Of a stretch of DNA of 64,000 nucleotides, positions 22,201-33,292 are shown piece after piece (the stretch's first letter is position 1; each line of letters begins with the position of its first letter). Source of the stretch: Pleodorina starrii. Lineage: Eukaryota; Chlorophyta; Chlorophyceae; Chlamydomonadales; Volvocaceae. A program made the translations under genes and the position numbers. Below the pieces are notes generated by a model that saw nothing but the letters and a program-made list of their open reading frames with translations, did no database searches and was not told the origin of the DNA. The DNA lies in the NCBI GenBank assembly GCA_030267565.1, contig BRXU01000041.1, positions 310,001-374,000 on the forward strand, in the 5' to 3' direction.

Positions 22201-25200
22201 GGGGGCCAGGGAGGGCGAGGTGGAGGTCATGAGGGCGAGAAGGCGGGGGAAGAGGCAGGGAGGGAGTTGCTTGAAGGGGTGTGTGCGGTGCGAAGTCGGC
22301 GTTATCCCCCCCCCACACACACATACACATGTATAAAAAATACAGAAATAACCATATCACCCCCACTACGCATAAATGCAGGCAGCTCCTCTTCTGGAGT
22401 TCCAAATGCCTCCCGACACGTCCTTTCTTTCCTGTACCGATAAACCGATGTGCGTGTGTACCTTTTGGCTGAATGACGCCGATCCGGTGATTCGGGCCGC
22501 GGGGGCCTCCGCCGTCAAGTCCACGCCCGGAGCCAGGTGGCTGCCCGCCATGACACCCCGTACGACAGCACTGCCCAGTCGTACACCGTCCGGCAGCTCC
22601 ACATCCTGGGGAGGGGGGGTGAGGTCGGGGAGGGACCGGGGACCGACCAATCGGCACAAACCAGGTCGAGAGGTCACGAGGTCAAGAGGTGGGGTTTTGA
22701 GGTGGGGTCAAGCAGGGGGGGGGGGGGTGGAGGTCGGGATGTGTCTAACGGTCTATGCTGTGCAGCGCTGCGCTGTGCTGTGCTGTGCTGTGCTGTTGCT
22801 GGCAACAAAGTGAGAGAGTGGGGGTCAGGGATGGCTTACTGGCTTGTGGGATGTGGCTTCTCCTTGCCGTATATCAGATAAGGGGGTCGCCAGGCTCACA
22901 CACGCTCACATCAGAACCTCTGCCCCACGCAGTCCCCCTCCCTACCCCTCCCGCCCCCCTCCCCTACCGGTGGCAGGTAGTATCTTGCCAGTCGGTCCGC
23001 ATCCAGTCCCTCCGCCTCCCCACTGATGGAGATGGCCCGTGGGTCGGTCTCCGCCTCGGGAGCCAGCCACATGCGGCCCGAACCCACCAGAGACCCACCG
23101 CCGTCGGGCTGCACCTGCGGGGTGGGGAGGGGGGGGGGAGGGGGAAGAGGGGAGGAGGGGGGAGAGCGGGAGGTGAGGGGCCCGGGCTGGCGCGTCGCGT
23201 GGGTCATGCACGGACGGATCACGCAGACGGTACGACACCGTACCTGTACGGAATGCAGGTTGAGCATCTGAGTCGCCATGTCCAGTGTGAAGACACCCTG
23301 GGGGGGTGGGAGGGGGTTGGATTTGGATTTTGGGAATTGGGCAGAGGAGGGGGGCAAGGAGCGGGGCGGGGGAGGGGGAGGCAACAAGGCTTATCCATCC
23401 ATCCATCCATCCATCCATCCATCCATCCATCCATCCATCCATCCATCCGGATATCCAGCAGATGCCCAGCGGCAACACGGACGTGTTTTGAGGAAAAAAG
23501 GAGGAGCGGGCTTCAGGGGGGTAAAAACGCACACGCACGCACTGAATCGTACATTCATTCCAAAACATAAACTACCGACATCTGCCGTACAGTGTTGCGC
23601 GCCGCCCCCCCTTTCTTCCTTTCATTGCGAGACGCCCCCGCCTCTGCCCCAGCCAACCCAATCCGCGCCCCTGTCGTACCACCCGTGTCGTACCTGCGCG
23701 CCTAGCAGCGGCACCTTGTCGTACGCCGCCACCGCCCCGCCGTGGCCCAGCAGCGCCGCCAGCGCGGGGCCGTCCTCCAGTCCCGACGCCAACTGATCGG
23801 CGGAGGGTCGTACGGCAATCGCGGAGCCTGGGGGGGATTGGGGAGGGGCGGGAAAATGACGTCGGGGGGAGAGGGGTTGTGGGGGGATGCGGGAATGCAT
23901 ACACACGTCCGAGCCTGAACCGTTTTGAATCGGTTGGGAGTTGGGATTGGGGTTGGGTGCCTGCAACAGATTCGTTCGCTTTTTATGCAGGTGGCCCGGG
24001 CCCTCAAGGCTCGCTCCATACTTGTCGCAACCCCACCACCACCACCATTAGTGCACTATCATACTCATCCGCCCGAGCAGAACGGCCTCTCGCCATCCCA
24101 CCCCACACCCACACCCAACCCACCCACCCGAGAATATGGGTCTCTCCAGCGGCCCCGTGCAGTGCAGCACCCCCCTCACCGCCCCCGCCACCGCTATGGG
24201 GATGGGTCGCACCCCCAGGGTGGCTCGGAGCGCATTCACCTCCACACCACTACCCGGCACGTTGGACTGAAGCCTGAGAATGGGGGGGGCGGGGGTGCGG
24301 GGGATGCGGGGGGCGGGGCGTGGTTGAGGAGGGGCATGTATGGGAGGGGGGGTTGTTACATTGGTCGGGGGGGCTCCCGACTGAGGAATCGGGAAGAGTA
24401 GAGCCAACGGGTCACCTGGCCGTGCACGTGTATGCGAGTGTGTGAGTGTGTGTGCACGTCTGCGAAATAAAATAATGTGAAATGAATTGTGATAAAAGCC
24501 GGCGGTGAAGGAGTTACCGGGGGTTCCGGGTCGTTGTTGCGGTGTTGCGTTTTTTTTGCTTGTGGAGCGGGCCCAGCGATGACTCAGCTGCACACATCTC
24601 AGCGCCGGAATCCGGTGCCAGGCCAAAAGCACAACAAGTGCGAAGTGCGGAGAAGGAGAGCCGATCAGAGCGCAACTGGCGTTACTGAAAGAAAGCATCC
24701 TTGCAGATAACAGCCAGAGAACACGCACGCAAAAACCGTACAAAACCGCACAACAACCCGTGCATTCACGCTGTACCCCCCAACCGTACAGTCACGCTGT
24801 ACGGCATCGTACGACAACCTGCCTCGCTGCACTGTACAACAAACCCCCCGGTTACGGTACCTGTACGTGCCCGTCTCCGGGTTGAGATCCAGGTCTCCGG
24901 TGATGGTGATGGGTACGGCACCGAATCGCCCCACCGCCCCCAGCAGGTACATGCGGCCCCGCTCCAGAACCAGATCCATGTCGGCTCCGGAGATGTCGTC
25001 CGGTGAGTCCCAAAAGTGGAGCGAGGCGCCTTTTGGGACCCCCGGCGGTGGCGTTGTTGGCGTTGGGAGTTGGCAACGGTGCGTTTGTCAGTGTCAGTGT
25101 GTCGGTGTGTCGTTGTAAAGTGTGTCAGCGTTGTGTTAGTAAAGTTGTTGTGTTGGTAAAGGAGAAACCGTCTGTAAGCCTGTCCGCTTGTCTACTGGAG

Positions 25201-28200
25201 TTGTCTTACTCCACCAACCCCCACCCACAGACACACGCTCACGTACAGAGACACACACACGCTTCCCCCAACCCCACCCCTCCCACACCCTCCCCAATCC
25301 CCCCCTTTTCCCCCCTCTCCCACCCCGCCCCAACCCTCAACCTCTCCCACCCCTTCCCCCCCACCCCAACCCCCCAACCCCCACCCCCATCCAAAGCGCT
25401 CCTCCCCCCAATACCCACCTCTAACTTTCAGCCTGCCGTACAGCTCCGGGAACTGCCAGCTGGCACTGTCGTACGCCCTCAGCTTGAGTTCCCCGTCCAC
25501 CCGCCCCTCGTGTATGTCCATTGGCAGTTCCAGCAACCTCTCCACCAGAGGCGCGTGCAGCCTCTCGCCGCGGACCACCAGGGTGAGGTCGGGGTGGGGC
25601 AGTCGCGGCGTGTTCATGCCCCGGGAGGTCAGGGAGATGGACAGGCGGCCGCCTGCAGGCGTTGGGGTTTTAGGGTTGTTTTAGGGTTGTTTTAGCGTTG
25701 TTTTAGGGTTGTTTTAGGGTTGTTTTAGCGTTGTTTTAGGGTTGTTTTAGGGTTGTTTTAGCGTTGTTTTAGGGTTGTTTTAGGGTTGTTTTAGGGTTGT
25801 TTTAACGTTGTTTTAGGGTTGTTTTAGGGTTGTTTTAGGGTTGTTTTAGGGTTGTTTTAGGGTTGTTTTAGCGTTGTTTTAGCGTTGTTTTAGGGTTGTT
25901 TTAGGGTTTGGTTTTAGGGTTGATTTAAGGTAGACAGAAACTCTGGGCGATCGGCGATTGGCGATCGAGTGAGGAAAGTAGGCAAGTGCGGTGATGGAAT
26001 GAAGGCGACGTTCGGGGGGAGAGAGAGGGGGGGGGTCAGGGAGTGATATGCTCCTTTATATAAATATCAGTCACTGCGGACGTTGTTGAGCAAGCTGGGG
26101 GGTGGGGGGGTGTTGGGAGTACGACAGAGCTGCAAAGATTAGATCCAATCTGCCGGGCTGGCTGACGAGTGGACTCGGGAGGTACGGCAATGAAGAGGAT
26201 ATAGATAAGATTCAAAGCAGCGGCGGACTGTCTCTACGGATGGGCGCGGGCTCGTGAACGGAAGGAGCGTGTGGTTCTGTACTTCTGTTGGACAGGGCGG
26301 TGTGGTTGGGAGGGTTTTGGTGATGGGGTGGGGTGGGGTAGCGACCCCCACCCCCCAATGGGGAGGGGCTGGGGAGAGGGGTGCTGGGGAGAGTGTTGAT
26401 GTTGGTGCAGGGCGGCAGAGGCCGGGGTGGTGTTGGGTGCTGGGCGGTACTGCGCCGGGTGGTAGTAGTTGACGAGGCGCGGCGCGGCGAGGCCCGACAG
26501 GGCCGGAAGTGCGGAAAGGGCCGGTAAGGACAGGGAAGGGCAGGGAAAGGCAGGAGAGGGAAGGGGAGGGAAGGCGCCCTGACAGGGAGGACGTGCACCC
26601 CGAGTACACGTGCACCCGGACCCACCAGTCGCCGGATTCACCGGGCCCCGCCGCCGCTCGCTGCCGCCGCTGGCTGCCGCGCCCGCCGCTGCCGCCTCCG
26701 CCGCCGGCCCCGACCCGCTTCGCGACGGCTCCGCCGCCGCCGCCGCCGTCACCGCTGCCGTACCGCCCTTCGCCGCCGTCTCCGCCGCCTCCGCCGTTCG
26801 GCTCCGGCGCTCCGCGCCGGTGGCGGCGGCGGCGCCGGCGGGACCTGCTACCGCCGCCGCCTGCGCCGCCCACTCCTCCGGCGGCAGTAGCACGCTGTAG
26901 GTCCTCAGGATGTAGTGCGAAGGGCCATCTCGGTTGCTGTACTTGCTGCGCTGCGGACGAACGGTCTCACAATAGCGAGACACCCACTCGCGCGGCGGCG
27001 GCTCCGCCGCGTCGGCGGCGCCGCCGCCGCCGCCAGCGTGGGCGGCGGCGGAGGCGGAGGCGGAGGCGGCTCCGCCGCCGCCGCCCCCGGGATCTTGGGT
27101 TGGCGAGTGGTCGCTATGGTGACGGCTGGAGTGGTGATGGGAATGGTGGTGGTGGGAATGGTGGTGGTGGGGGTTGGAGTGGTGGTGGTGGTGGTGGTGG
27201 CGGCTGCCGCCGTCACCGTGGCGCCTCTGCGCCGGCGCCGCCAGCTCGCTGATGGCGGGCGCACGGCGCAGCGTCAGTGCCGTACCGCGCGGCAGGTTGT
27301 CGCAGCCGAAGCGCCGCGGCGGCGCGGCGGCGCCGGCGGCGCCGCTGCCGCTGTCGCCGGCGGCTGAGGCAGCCCCTGGTGTGACGTGACGGAGGTGGCG
27401 CTTCGCGTTGGGATTGATCTGCAGGAGAAGGAGGAGGAGCGGGGGGCGGGTTTAGGGTTCCTCTCCCCCTCCACCTTCCCCTTACCTCTCCCCCTCCCTC
27501 CCCACCACCCCACCACCCACCATCGGTTCCTTTTCCGCCGTCCGTATTGTGCATCCGATCAACCCCCCCCGCCCCCGCCCCCCGCCCCCCCCTCACCCAC
27601 CAGTCTCCGTCCCTTCGCTGCGGTATCTCCTTTTTAACCCCCGCCCCCCGCCCCTCGCCCCCAACACACCCGCCCTCACCCCCCCGCCCCCCGCCCCTCG
27701 CCCCCAACACCCGCCCCCGCCCCCAACACCCGCCCCCGCCCCCAACACCCGCTCCCGCCCCCCTCTCCCCTTGTCCCCCCTCGTCCCCCACCCACCAATG
27801 TGCACTTGGTGCTCGCCTCCGGCCGCTCGTGCGCATCTCCCTCCAGCGCCACTTCCAACGACCGGTAGTTGCGACCCAACGACACACTGCCACTCACGTA
27901 GTCGAAGCGCCGAGGGAGCAGCTCGCCTGAGGCCGCGTCGTGCCGCATCGCGTCGCGTCGCGTCATGCACAGGAAGCACAGCGAGGGATGGAGCGCAATG
28001 CGGAATGTGGAACGCGGCGAGGCGGAATGAGGTGAGGCGGGAATGAGGTGAGCGGGGCCGGACCGGACCGGACCCGTGGGTCGTTGTCCGCCAGTTTCGT
28101 CCGCATGGCACCCACGCCCACGCTGCGCCCGCGGATCGGATTTGGATAGAACAGACCGTCGTGTCATCATCACGCCCCCAGCCAACAGCACAGCACAGCA

Positions 28201-31200
28201 CAGCAGACAGCACACCATCGCAGGCGAAGCACCACCGCAGCGTCAACCACCACACCAACCACCTCAACCACCAGCAACCAACACCCACCGACGATGAAGA
28301 CGCGCAGGGAGGCGTTCCGCACCGTCACCGCCCCCAGCGCCACCGGCGGCAGGCTCTCCTCAATCTCCGCAGCCAGCGCCGCCGCCGCGGCGCCGGGGTC
28401 GCCACCGCCGCCGCCGCCGCCGCCGCCTCCCCTTCCGCCGCCGCCGCCGCCACCGCCCAGCAACGCCCTGGCGGCGTCGGCGGCGCCGCTGACGCTTGCC
28501 AGCGGCGGCTGCCAGCCGCCGGCGTCCACCGCCGCCGCCGCCGCCGAGGCGCCTCGCCGCCGCCCCAGCAGCGCTTCGGTGCCGCCATCGCCGACCTCCC
28601 CTTCCGCACTCCTCAAGCTCAAGCTCGAGCTTACGCTCAAACCCAAGCTGCCGTCAGCCCCTCTCAGGCCCTCCCTGGTGTCAGTGTCAGTGTCGGTGTG
28701 CTGTAAGTGGGAGTGGGAGTGGGAGTGGGAGTGGGGCGGCGCCCGCCAGCGACTCTGCTCCCGAGGGCGGTGGCGCTGATGCCGCGCCGCCGCAGCCGCA
28801 GAGGCGCCGCCGCCGGCGGCGGCGACCCCATCCGCCTCGGCGTCGTTACCGCTAGTGCTGGCGAGGAGGTGGGTCAGATGGCGGGGCACATCGGCGGCGG
28901 CAAGGCCGCCGCCGCCCCCGCCGTCGCCACTGCCCCGCCGATCCGCGGCGCCCTCCGTCGGGGCCGGGGCCGGTGCCTCGGCTCCGAGGGGGTTGGCGGC
29001 GGCGGGGGGCCCATTTGACGCCGTACGATGGAAAGGCTGTAGCACCCAGTCTACCACCGGCAGCTGTAGCAACTGCTGACACACGTGGTGCTGTACTTGC
29101 CGTACCAACAACAGATGTTGCTGTTGCTGTTGCTGTTGTTGTTGGTATTGTTGTTGGAACTGCTGTTGGGGTTTGTGCTGCAACTGATGTTCAAGCGTCA
29201 TTTGAAGTGGCAGCGACTCCGATGACGGCTCGGCGGCGGCAGCGCCGGCGGCGCCGATTGCGGCCGGCGCGTGCAGCGGCAGGGGCGTGTGTACGAGCGC
29301 CGCCAGCGGCGGCGCCGCCGCCGGCGGCCCGCGGCCCTGACCCGGCGGCCCCGACTGCTGCCCCCGACTGGAGGAGCCAGCCGTTGGTGATGGTGCTGCT
29401 CCGGAACCCGATGCGGCCGAGCCGCCGCCTTTCACCTGCTGCTGCTGCTGCTGCTGCTCGGCAGGGTGACGGTAACTGCCGCGACCCGCGGCGGCGCCGT
29501 CCTCCGTTTCCGCTTCCTCTTCCACCTCCCCGCCGGGCGTGCGGTACGGCAGTACTGCCGTCGTACGCCCGTCCCGCATCGCCACCTCCGCCTCCGACCC
29601 GAGGCCTGGCACGAAGTTTCGCGCGTTGTCCGACGTGTCCTCCGGGTATCCAAACCAGGAGAAGTTGGGGCCCTGGACCACCGTCACCTGCACACGTGTG
29701 TGTCGTACAGACAGCGTGTACGGACATTGTACGGCACGGTGGGTAGAACAGGAGGCCCAGCAGCGCGTGCAGCTCTTCTCCGCAGGCGCGGAGGACTCTT
29801 TCGGGTTCCTCTTCTCGCCGGCGGCGGCAGCTCTTCGTCACCCACCCACCACCTGCAGCTGCAGCTGTCAGCTGCGGCGGCGGCGGCGCCAGCTCCTCGT
29901 CACACACCATCTGCTCTCTTCACGGCTCTCTCCTGCAGCTGCAGCTGCGTCTCCCGCGTGCAGTGATTGCCCGTGTGTGGGGCAAGGCGCAACAAGTACG
30001 GCACAGCCCCTGCCCTCCCACACCCACCCACCCCCACCTGCGGCGCCTCCGCATGCAGCCTCAGCACCGCCTGTCGGTACACCAAACTGGTCAGTGGCTC
30101 CAGGTAGAGGGACACGGCGGGCAGGCGGGCGTGGGAGCGCTCCGCACCGCCCCACTGGGGACCCACCGCCACCGGGCCCAGTCGCACCAGCGGCACCACC
30201 CCCGTAACGCCGCCCAGACCCACCCAGCGGATGCGGCCAAGGGACACCTGCGGGGGGGGGCAAGAGGGAAGGGTGGCGGGGGCAGGGCGGGGGGCTATCC
30301 ATGTATGGGCCGGGGCCGGGGGCAAGGGGCAAGGGGGGGCAGGGGGGAGGTGAGGAAAAAAGGGACGGAGACGGCGAGTGGACGAGGAGGAGGGAAGGAT
30401 GGTGGAAGGAGGAGGAGGAGGAGGAGGGTGGAAGGAGGAGGAGGAGGGGGAGGGGCTTGGCGATGCGATCGGGGGACTGCAGTTTCCTGACGCAGGAGTG
30501 AAGCACCGGGTTGGGCTGGGGGGGAGTCCAACGGCCCAACTGTCTCCGGTTTTATTTATATGAAGGAAGTTCAATGGCCCGCCCGCGGCATGTTGGGAGG
30601 CGGCGCTCAAACACCCATCCTTCTCCGCTCTAATGCCGTACAGTTGTCGTACTCACGTCGCGCTGCAGTACCACAGCCGCGCGTTGCTCCCAGGTGGGCA
30701 TCACGTGGACGTTGACCACGGGCACCAGTACGGCGTTGACCACGGCAGTCACGATGACGCACATGAGGCCCACCACGAACGCCAGCCGGGTGTACCTTGT
30801 ACGGAGTACGAATAAACAATTTAGGGTATTTAAATCCATGGCAGTACGGCAGTACGGACATTCTCACGGGTCAGGTCACCGTGTCAGACGCCGTGATGCG
30901 ATATGTGAGTTTCTGGCGACGGGGTCGGAGAAAGGGAGCATGATCGCTGGGGTTGAGGTTGGGCCGTTGGGGTTGGGGTTAGGGGGCAGCAGGAGCGGTG
31001 AACCCGAGGCGCGTCTGTGGGAACAAGCGGCGTCGCGCAGACCCCCCTTCCCCGCCCAAGCCCATCCCCATCGAAAGAGCGAAACTGACCTCGTAGCAGG
31101 GTGCAGCGGGCAGGGTGGTGGCGCCATGCGGGCCAAGGGGCACTTGCGGGGGCCCACCGACCCATGGGTCAGTACCGCCGGTGTGCCCACAAGCGCTCAA

Positions 31201-32777
31201 CCACTATGCCCACCATCCCACCCACTATGCCTGCCCACCAACCCACCCCACCCGCATCCATATCCAGCCAACTCCAATCCCTGCAACCTCAACCTGAACC
31301 CAGCCAAACCCGACTCTCACCCCTCAAAACCCTAAGCCCCCAGCCCCTCCCCACCAGCCCCTCCCCACCAGCCCCTCCCCACCCCACCCCCAGCCCCAGC
31401 CCCCAGCCCCCTCACCAGGTGTCCAGAGACCTCCACAGCCCCTCCACGGCACCACCCAACAGCTCCCGGAGGTCACGCAGACGCTCACGGAACCCGCCCA
31501 GCGGCCCGCCGGAACCGCCGCCGCCGCTACCGTCAGCAGCGCCGGCGGCGGCCGCCGCCGCCGCCGCCGCCGCCGCGCCGTCGCCCCCACCGCTGCTGCC
31601 GCCGCCGCTACCGCCGGTCGTGGCGGCGCTGCGCAATCCGCTCGACGTCGTGCCACCCCCACCACCACCGGCGGCCGTCATGGGAGGCTCGCTAGCGGCG
31701 TCAGCTCCCGGGCCCATGGGGGCAATCTCTGGCGGCGATGGAGACGGAGGCGGTGGAGGTGGAGGTGGCAGCTCCGGCGCCGACGCTTGCGACCGCGGCG
31801 ACGGCGGCGACGGCGACGGCGGCGGCGGCGGCGCCGACGGCGGCGGCGGCGCCGACGGCGGCGGCGGCGCCGACGGCGGCGGCCCAGCGCTGGGAGGGGC
31901 TCCCGGGGACGTCTCCTCGGGCGACGCAGCCCTGCCGACAATCTCACCCGACCCTGGGGCAGCCGACGCCGCTGGACCGCTGCCGGGACCGCTACTGCCG
32001 CTACTGCTGCCGTCGCCGCCGCTGCCGCCGCCATGGGCGCTCTTTTGCCTGTCGCCATCACCGCTGCTGCTGCTGCCGCTGCCGCCCGCAGCAGAAGCTG
32101 CGGCGGTGGTCCTCCAGCTCCAGGGAAGGTTGTGACCCATGGGACCGCGCAGCAGCAGCAGCGGCGCCGGCAGCGGCGGTGGGAGGCGCCTGAAGAGGCC
32201 CGCCTGTTGCCTGATCAGGCCACAGCCGCAGGCGGGACCCCACCGACCTGTGCGTCCAAGGATATGGCGGCACGTGAGGTGGTGGGTGGGAAGAGGTGCA
32301 GGACATGATGAGGCGGAAAGGGAGGAAACCGGACATGTGCCGCTGGGACGGACCCGAAGGCCCCGCGCTCAGAATGGTAGGGGCTGGTACAAGGTGCACG
32401 TAACGGGGCTCCGGGTGGCGCACTTCCCGCAGCGGCCCGGCGGGTGAAGATTGGATGTGATGGATGGATTTTACCACACATCTCAAATGAGTTGTCAAAG
32501 GGGATGATTACAAGATTGGCTAAAAAAGCTGGTAGCTGAGGGCGGCACGGGACGGGACGGGACGGGACGGGGAGTACTCACGGGTACGGGAGGAGGCGTT
32601 GGCGCCTCCTGCCCCCGGCGGCCCTGTAGCAGGCCGACCGGTGGGTGTACCGGTAGCACCCCACGGCAGCGGCGTTAGATGGCCCCGAGATAACCAGAGC
32701 GGTGCGGGGACAGTCGTTAGGGGCCGCTCTCCTGGCGCTGAACGGAAGCCGCAGCCCAAAGGCGGAGCCCGGTCCAT
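5480..32777 (-). CDS. TIC236: TIC236/TamB-like chloroplast inner-envelope translocation protein (DUF490), 40 exons
   Basis: Exons (high to low): 32777-32582, 32247-31416, 30795-30657, 30247-30038, 29687-28289, 27926-27796, 27418-26626, 25652-25419, 24984-24861, 24273-24128, 23827-23694, 23297-23244, 23114-22968, 22605-22462, 22165-22067, 21526-21160, 20827-20595, 20224-19856, 19318-19280, 18684-18461, 18189-17778, 17259-17140, 16517-16473, 16257-16060, 15594-15438, 15023-14844, 14247-14042, 13944-13882, 13595-13539, 13188-11647, 11224-11138, 10532-10185, 9759-9475, 9252-9109, 8580-8488, 8019-7681, 7305-7038, 6780-6698, 6264-6118, 5851-5480. They sum to 11,160 nt, 3,719 residues, and phase is kept at every junction. 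Family hallmarks are [18 protein letters not shown] near the N-terminus, [10 protein letters not shown] in the middle, and [34 protein letters not shown] and [12 protein letters not shown] at the C-terminus. In plants TIC236 is anchored in the inner envelope and reaches across the intermembrane space to the POTRA domains of TOC75; bacterial TamB is the homologue. Length exceeds the roughly 2,100-2,200 residues of land-plant forms because of low-complexity inserts. The least certain exons are 13595-13539 and the first one. Confidence 0.9.
11233..11393. repeat. GGT/GGGGGT microsatellite in TIC236 intron
   Basis: About 160 bases composed almost only of GGT and GGGGGT units, in the intron between exons 11224-11138 and 13188-11647. 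It would read as polyglycine on the plus strand and polyproline on the minus strand, but it lies outside the spliced frame. Confidence 0.9.
13797..13881. repeat. CTGC/CTGA tetranucleotide repeat in TIC236 intron
   Basis: Runs of CTGC and CTGA units surround a TACCGGTA palindrome, immediately beside the splice donor of the 21-codon exon 13944-13882. The donor GTCAGT is itself part of the repeat. Confidence 0.8.
14394..14430. repeat. GGGA tetranucleotide repeat
   Basis: Nine tandem GGGA units in the intron between TIC236 exons 15023-14844 and 14247-14042. Confidence 0.85.
15648..15752 (+). tRNA. tRNA-Leu(CAG) with an intron of about 25 bases
   Basis: The 5' half GACGAGATGGCCGAGCGG has the class II leucine D-arm and A box. 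The anticodon loop reads TTCAGG with anticodon CAG, then an intron of about 25 bases ends near 15711. The variable arm TCCGTAAGAGCG and the B box/T-arm GTGGGTTCAAATCCCAT follow, and the acceptor closes with CCTCGTC plus discriminator A at 15752. Two imperfect pairs are seen (a C-C in the anticodon stem and A-C at the seventh acceptor pair), so it may be a mildly decayed copy or a tRNA-derived SINE head. It lies on the plus strand inside the TIC236 intron 15595-16059, antisense to that gene. Confidence 0.75.
17281..17446. repeat. GTGTGGA 7-base tandem repeat in TIC236 intron
   Basis: About 160 bases made of GTGTGGA units with occasional GTGTGGGGGA variants, between exons 17259-17140 and 18189-17778. 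It is only about 20 bases from the acceptor of the smaller exon, so it forms most of that intron's polypyrimidine side on the sense strand. Confidence 0.9.
18737..18866. repeat. GATCAA/GATCGA hexamer repeat in TIC236 intron
   Basis: About 20 tandem hexamers alternating GATCGA and GATCAA, with a few AGGTCA variants, in the intron between exons 19318-19280 and 18684-18461. Confidence 0.9.
19083..19235. repeat. CACACGCACG repeat in TIC236 intron
   Basis: About 150 bases of ACAC/ACGC units interspersed with GGACGC, in the same intron as the GATC hexamer repeat and close to the 39-base exon 19318-19280. Confidence 0.85.
23391..23449. repeat. ATCC tetranucleotide repeat in TIC236 intron
   Basis: Fourteen or so tandem ATCC units (GGAT on the sense strand of TIC236), between exons 23827-23694 and 23297-23244. 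Confidence 0.9.
25663..25928. repeat. 11-base telomere-like satellite (TTGTTTTAGGG) in TIC236 intron
   Basis: More than 20 copies of an 11-base unit reading TTGTTTTAGGG or TTGTTTTAGCG. The last eight bases of the main form are the Chlamydomonas/Volvox telomere repeat TTTTAGGG. It begins within a dozen bases of the acceptor of exon 25652-25419. Confidence 0.9.
27640..27775. repeat. Imperfect CCCCCGCCCCCAACACC tandem repeat in TIC236 intron
   Basis: Several imperfect copies of a C-rich 17-18 base unit ending in CAACACCCG lie just downstream (in the sense of the gene) of exon 27926-27796. The length is approximate. Confidence 0.7.
30657..30795 (-). other. TIC236: TIC236 exon 3: inner-envelope transmembrane anchor
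   Basis: This 46-codon exon encodes a single hydrophobic helix ([16 protein letters not shown] then [10 protein letters not shown], about residues 347-372) followed by [15 protein letters not shown]. One N-terminal membrane span followed by a long beta-repeat region is the known topology of TIC236 and TamB. The preceding codon TGG is split across the intron, which ties this exon to the low-complexity exon 31416-32247. Confidence 0.85.
32582..32777 (-). other. TIC236: TIC236 exon 1: start codon and presumed transit peptide
   Basis: ATG at 32777-32775 lies in a strong context (GCAGCCATGG). The 65 codons are rich in Pro, Gly, Ala, Arg and Thr with few acidic residues, as expected of a chloroplast transit peptide. 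The donor GTGAGT leaves one base, and the acceptor CACAG at 32250-32248 supplies two, restoring the frame of exon 2, which otherwise has no usable upstream ATG. The alternative is a start at the ATG at 32140 inside exon 2, which would lack most of the targeting sequence. Confidence 0.6.
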
Positions 32778-33292
32778 GGCTGCTTGTATTCGCGCGCGTG
32801 CTGCAATCCCTAACGCCAGCAGCGAGCCTCCGCGCTTGAGGCAGCTAAGCCTCTTTTTAGATTTTGATTCACGTCATGTTCCTTCCCCTGGGCGCTCGGT
32901 TGCGCGAGTACGCTGCCGGACGCAAGCTAGGCGCGAAGTCAGCCAGCGATGTTTGCTTTTGATCGTAACCTATTACGCGTCGTATGCATAATGCTTCACA
33001 AGGAATAGTTACGCGGCCCTTAACTCAACCAAACACATCGTCGCAGACCTAGCAGTCGAGAGGGCAGCTTCCGTACAACCGCTTCCGTCATTTTTCAGCA
33101 AGCCGTGTGTGGGCTCCGTTTGTGGCCGTTGCTTTTCAACCTTGTATGGTGTAGCGATAGCGCAATGAGTAGGCGCTGCTAGCTCACTATTTGCGTCGGT
33201 GGTACTGTCGCGCGAAGGGCCGTGGGCCTTTGCCGCTTGCCTGGGCCCGGTTATCTTTATCGGGATGCATATTGAATAATAAAAAACAAAAC
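32778..33292. promoter_or_regulatory. Shared promoter region of TIC236 and the uL6m gene
   Basis: The two genes start head to head, 515 bases apart, with no ORF between them worth noting. The part next to uL6m is AT-rich (ATTGAATAATAAAAAACAAA just before its ATG). No clear TATA box was found. Divergent arrangement suggests a bidirectional promoter; this is inferred from position only. Confidence 0.5.

Noticed and set aside
25663..25928. CRISPR-like array
   Set aside because: The units are directly adjacent 11-mers with no unique spacers, in a nuclear intron.
27213..28288. Minus-strand ORFs of 180-231 codons around 27.2-28.3 kb
   Set aside because: Only the part at 27926-27796 is an exon; the rest reads C-rich intron repeats in shifting frames.
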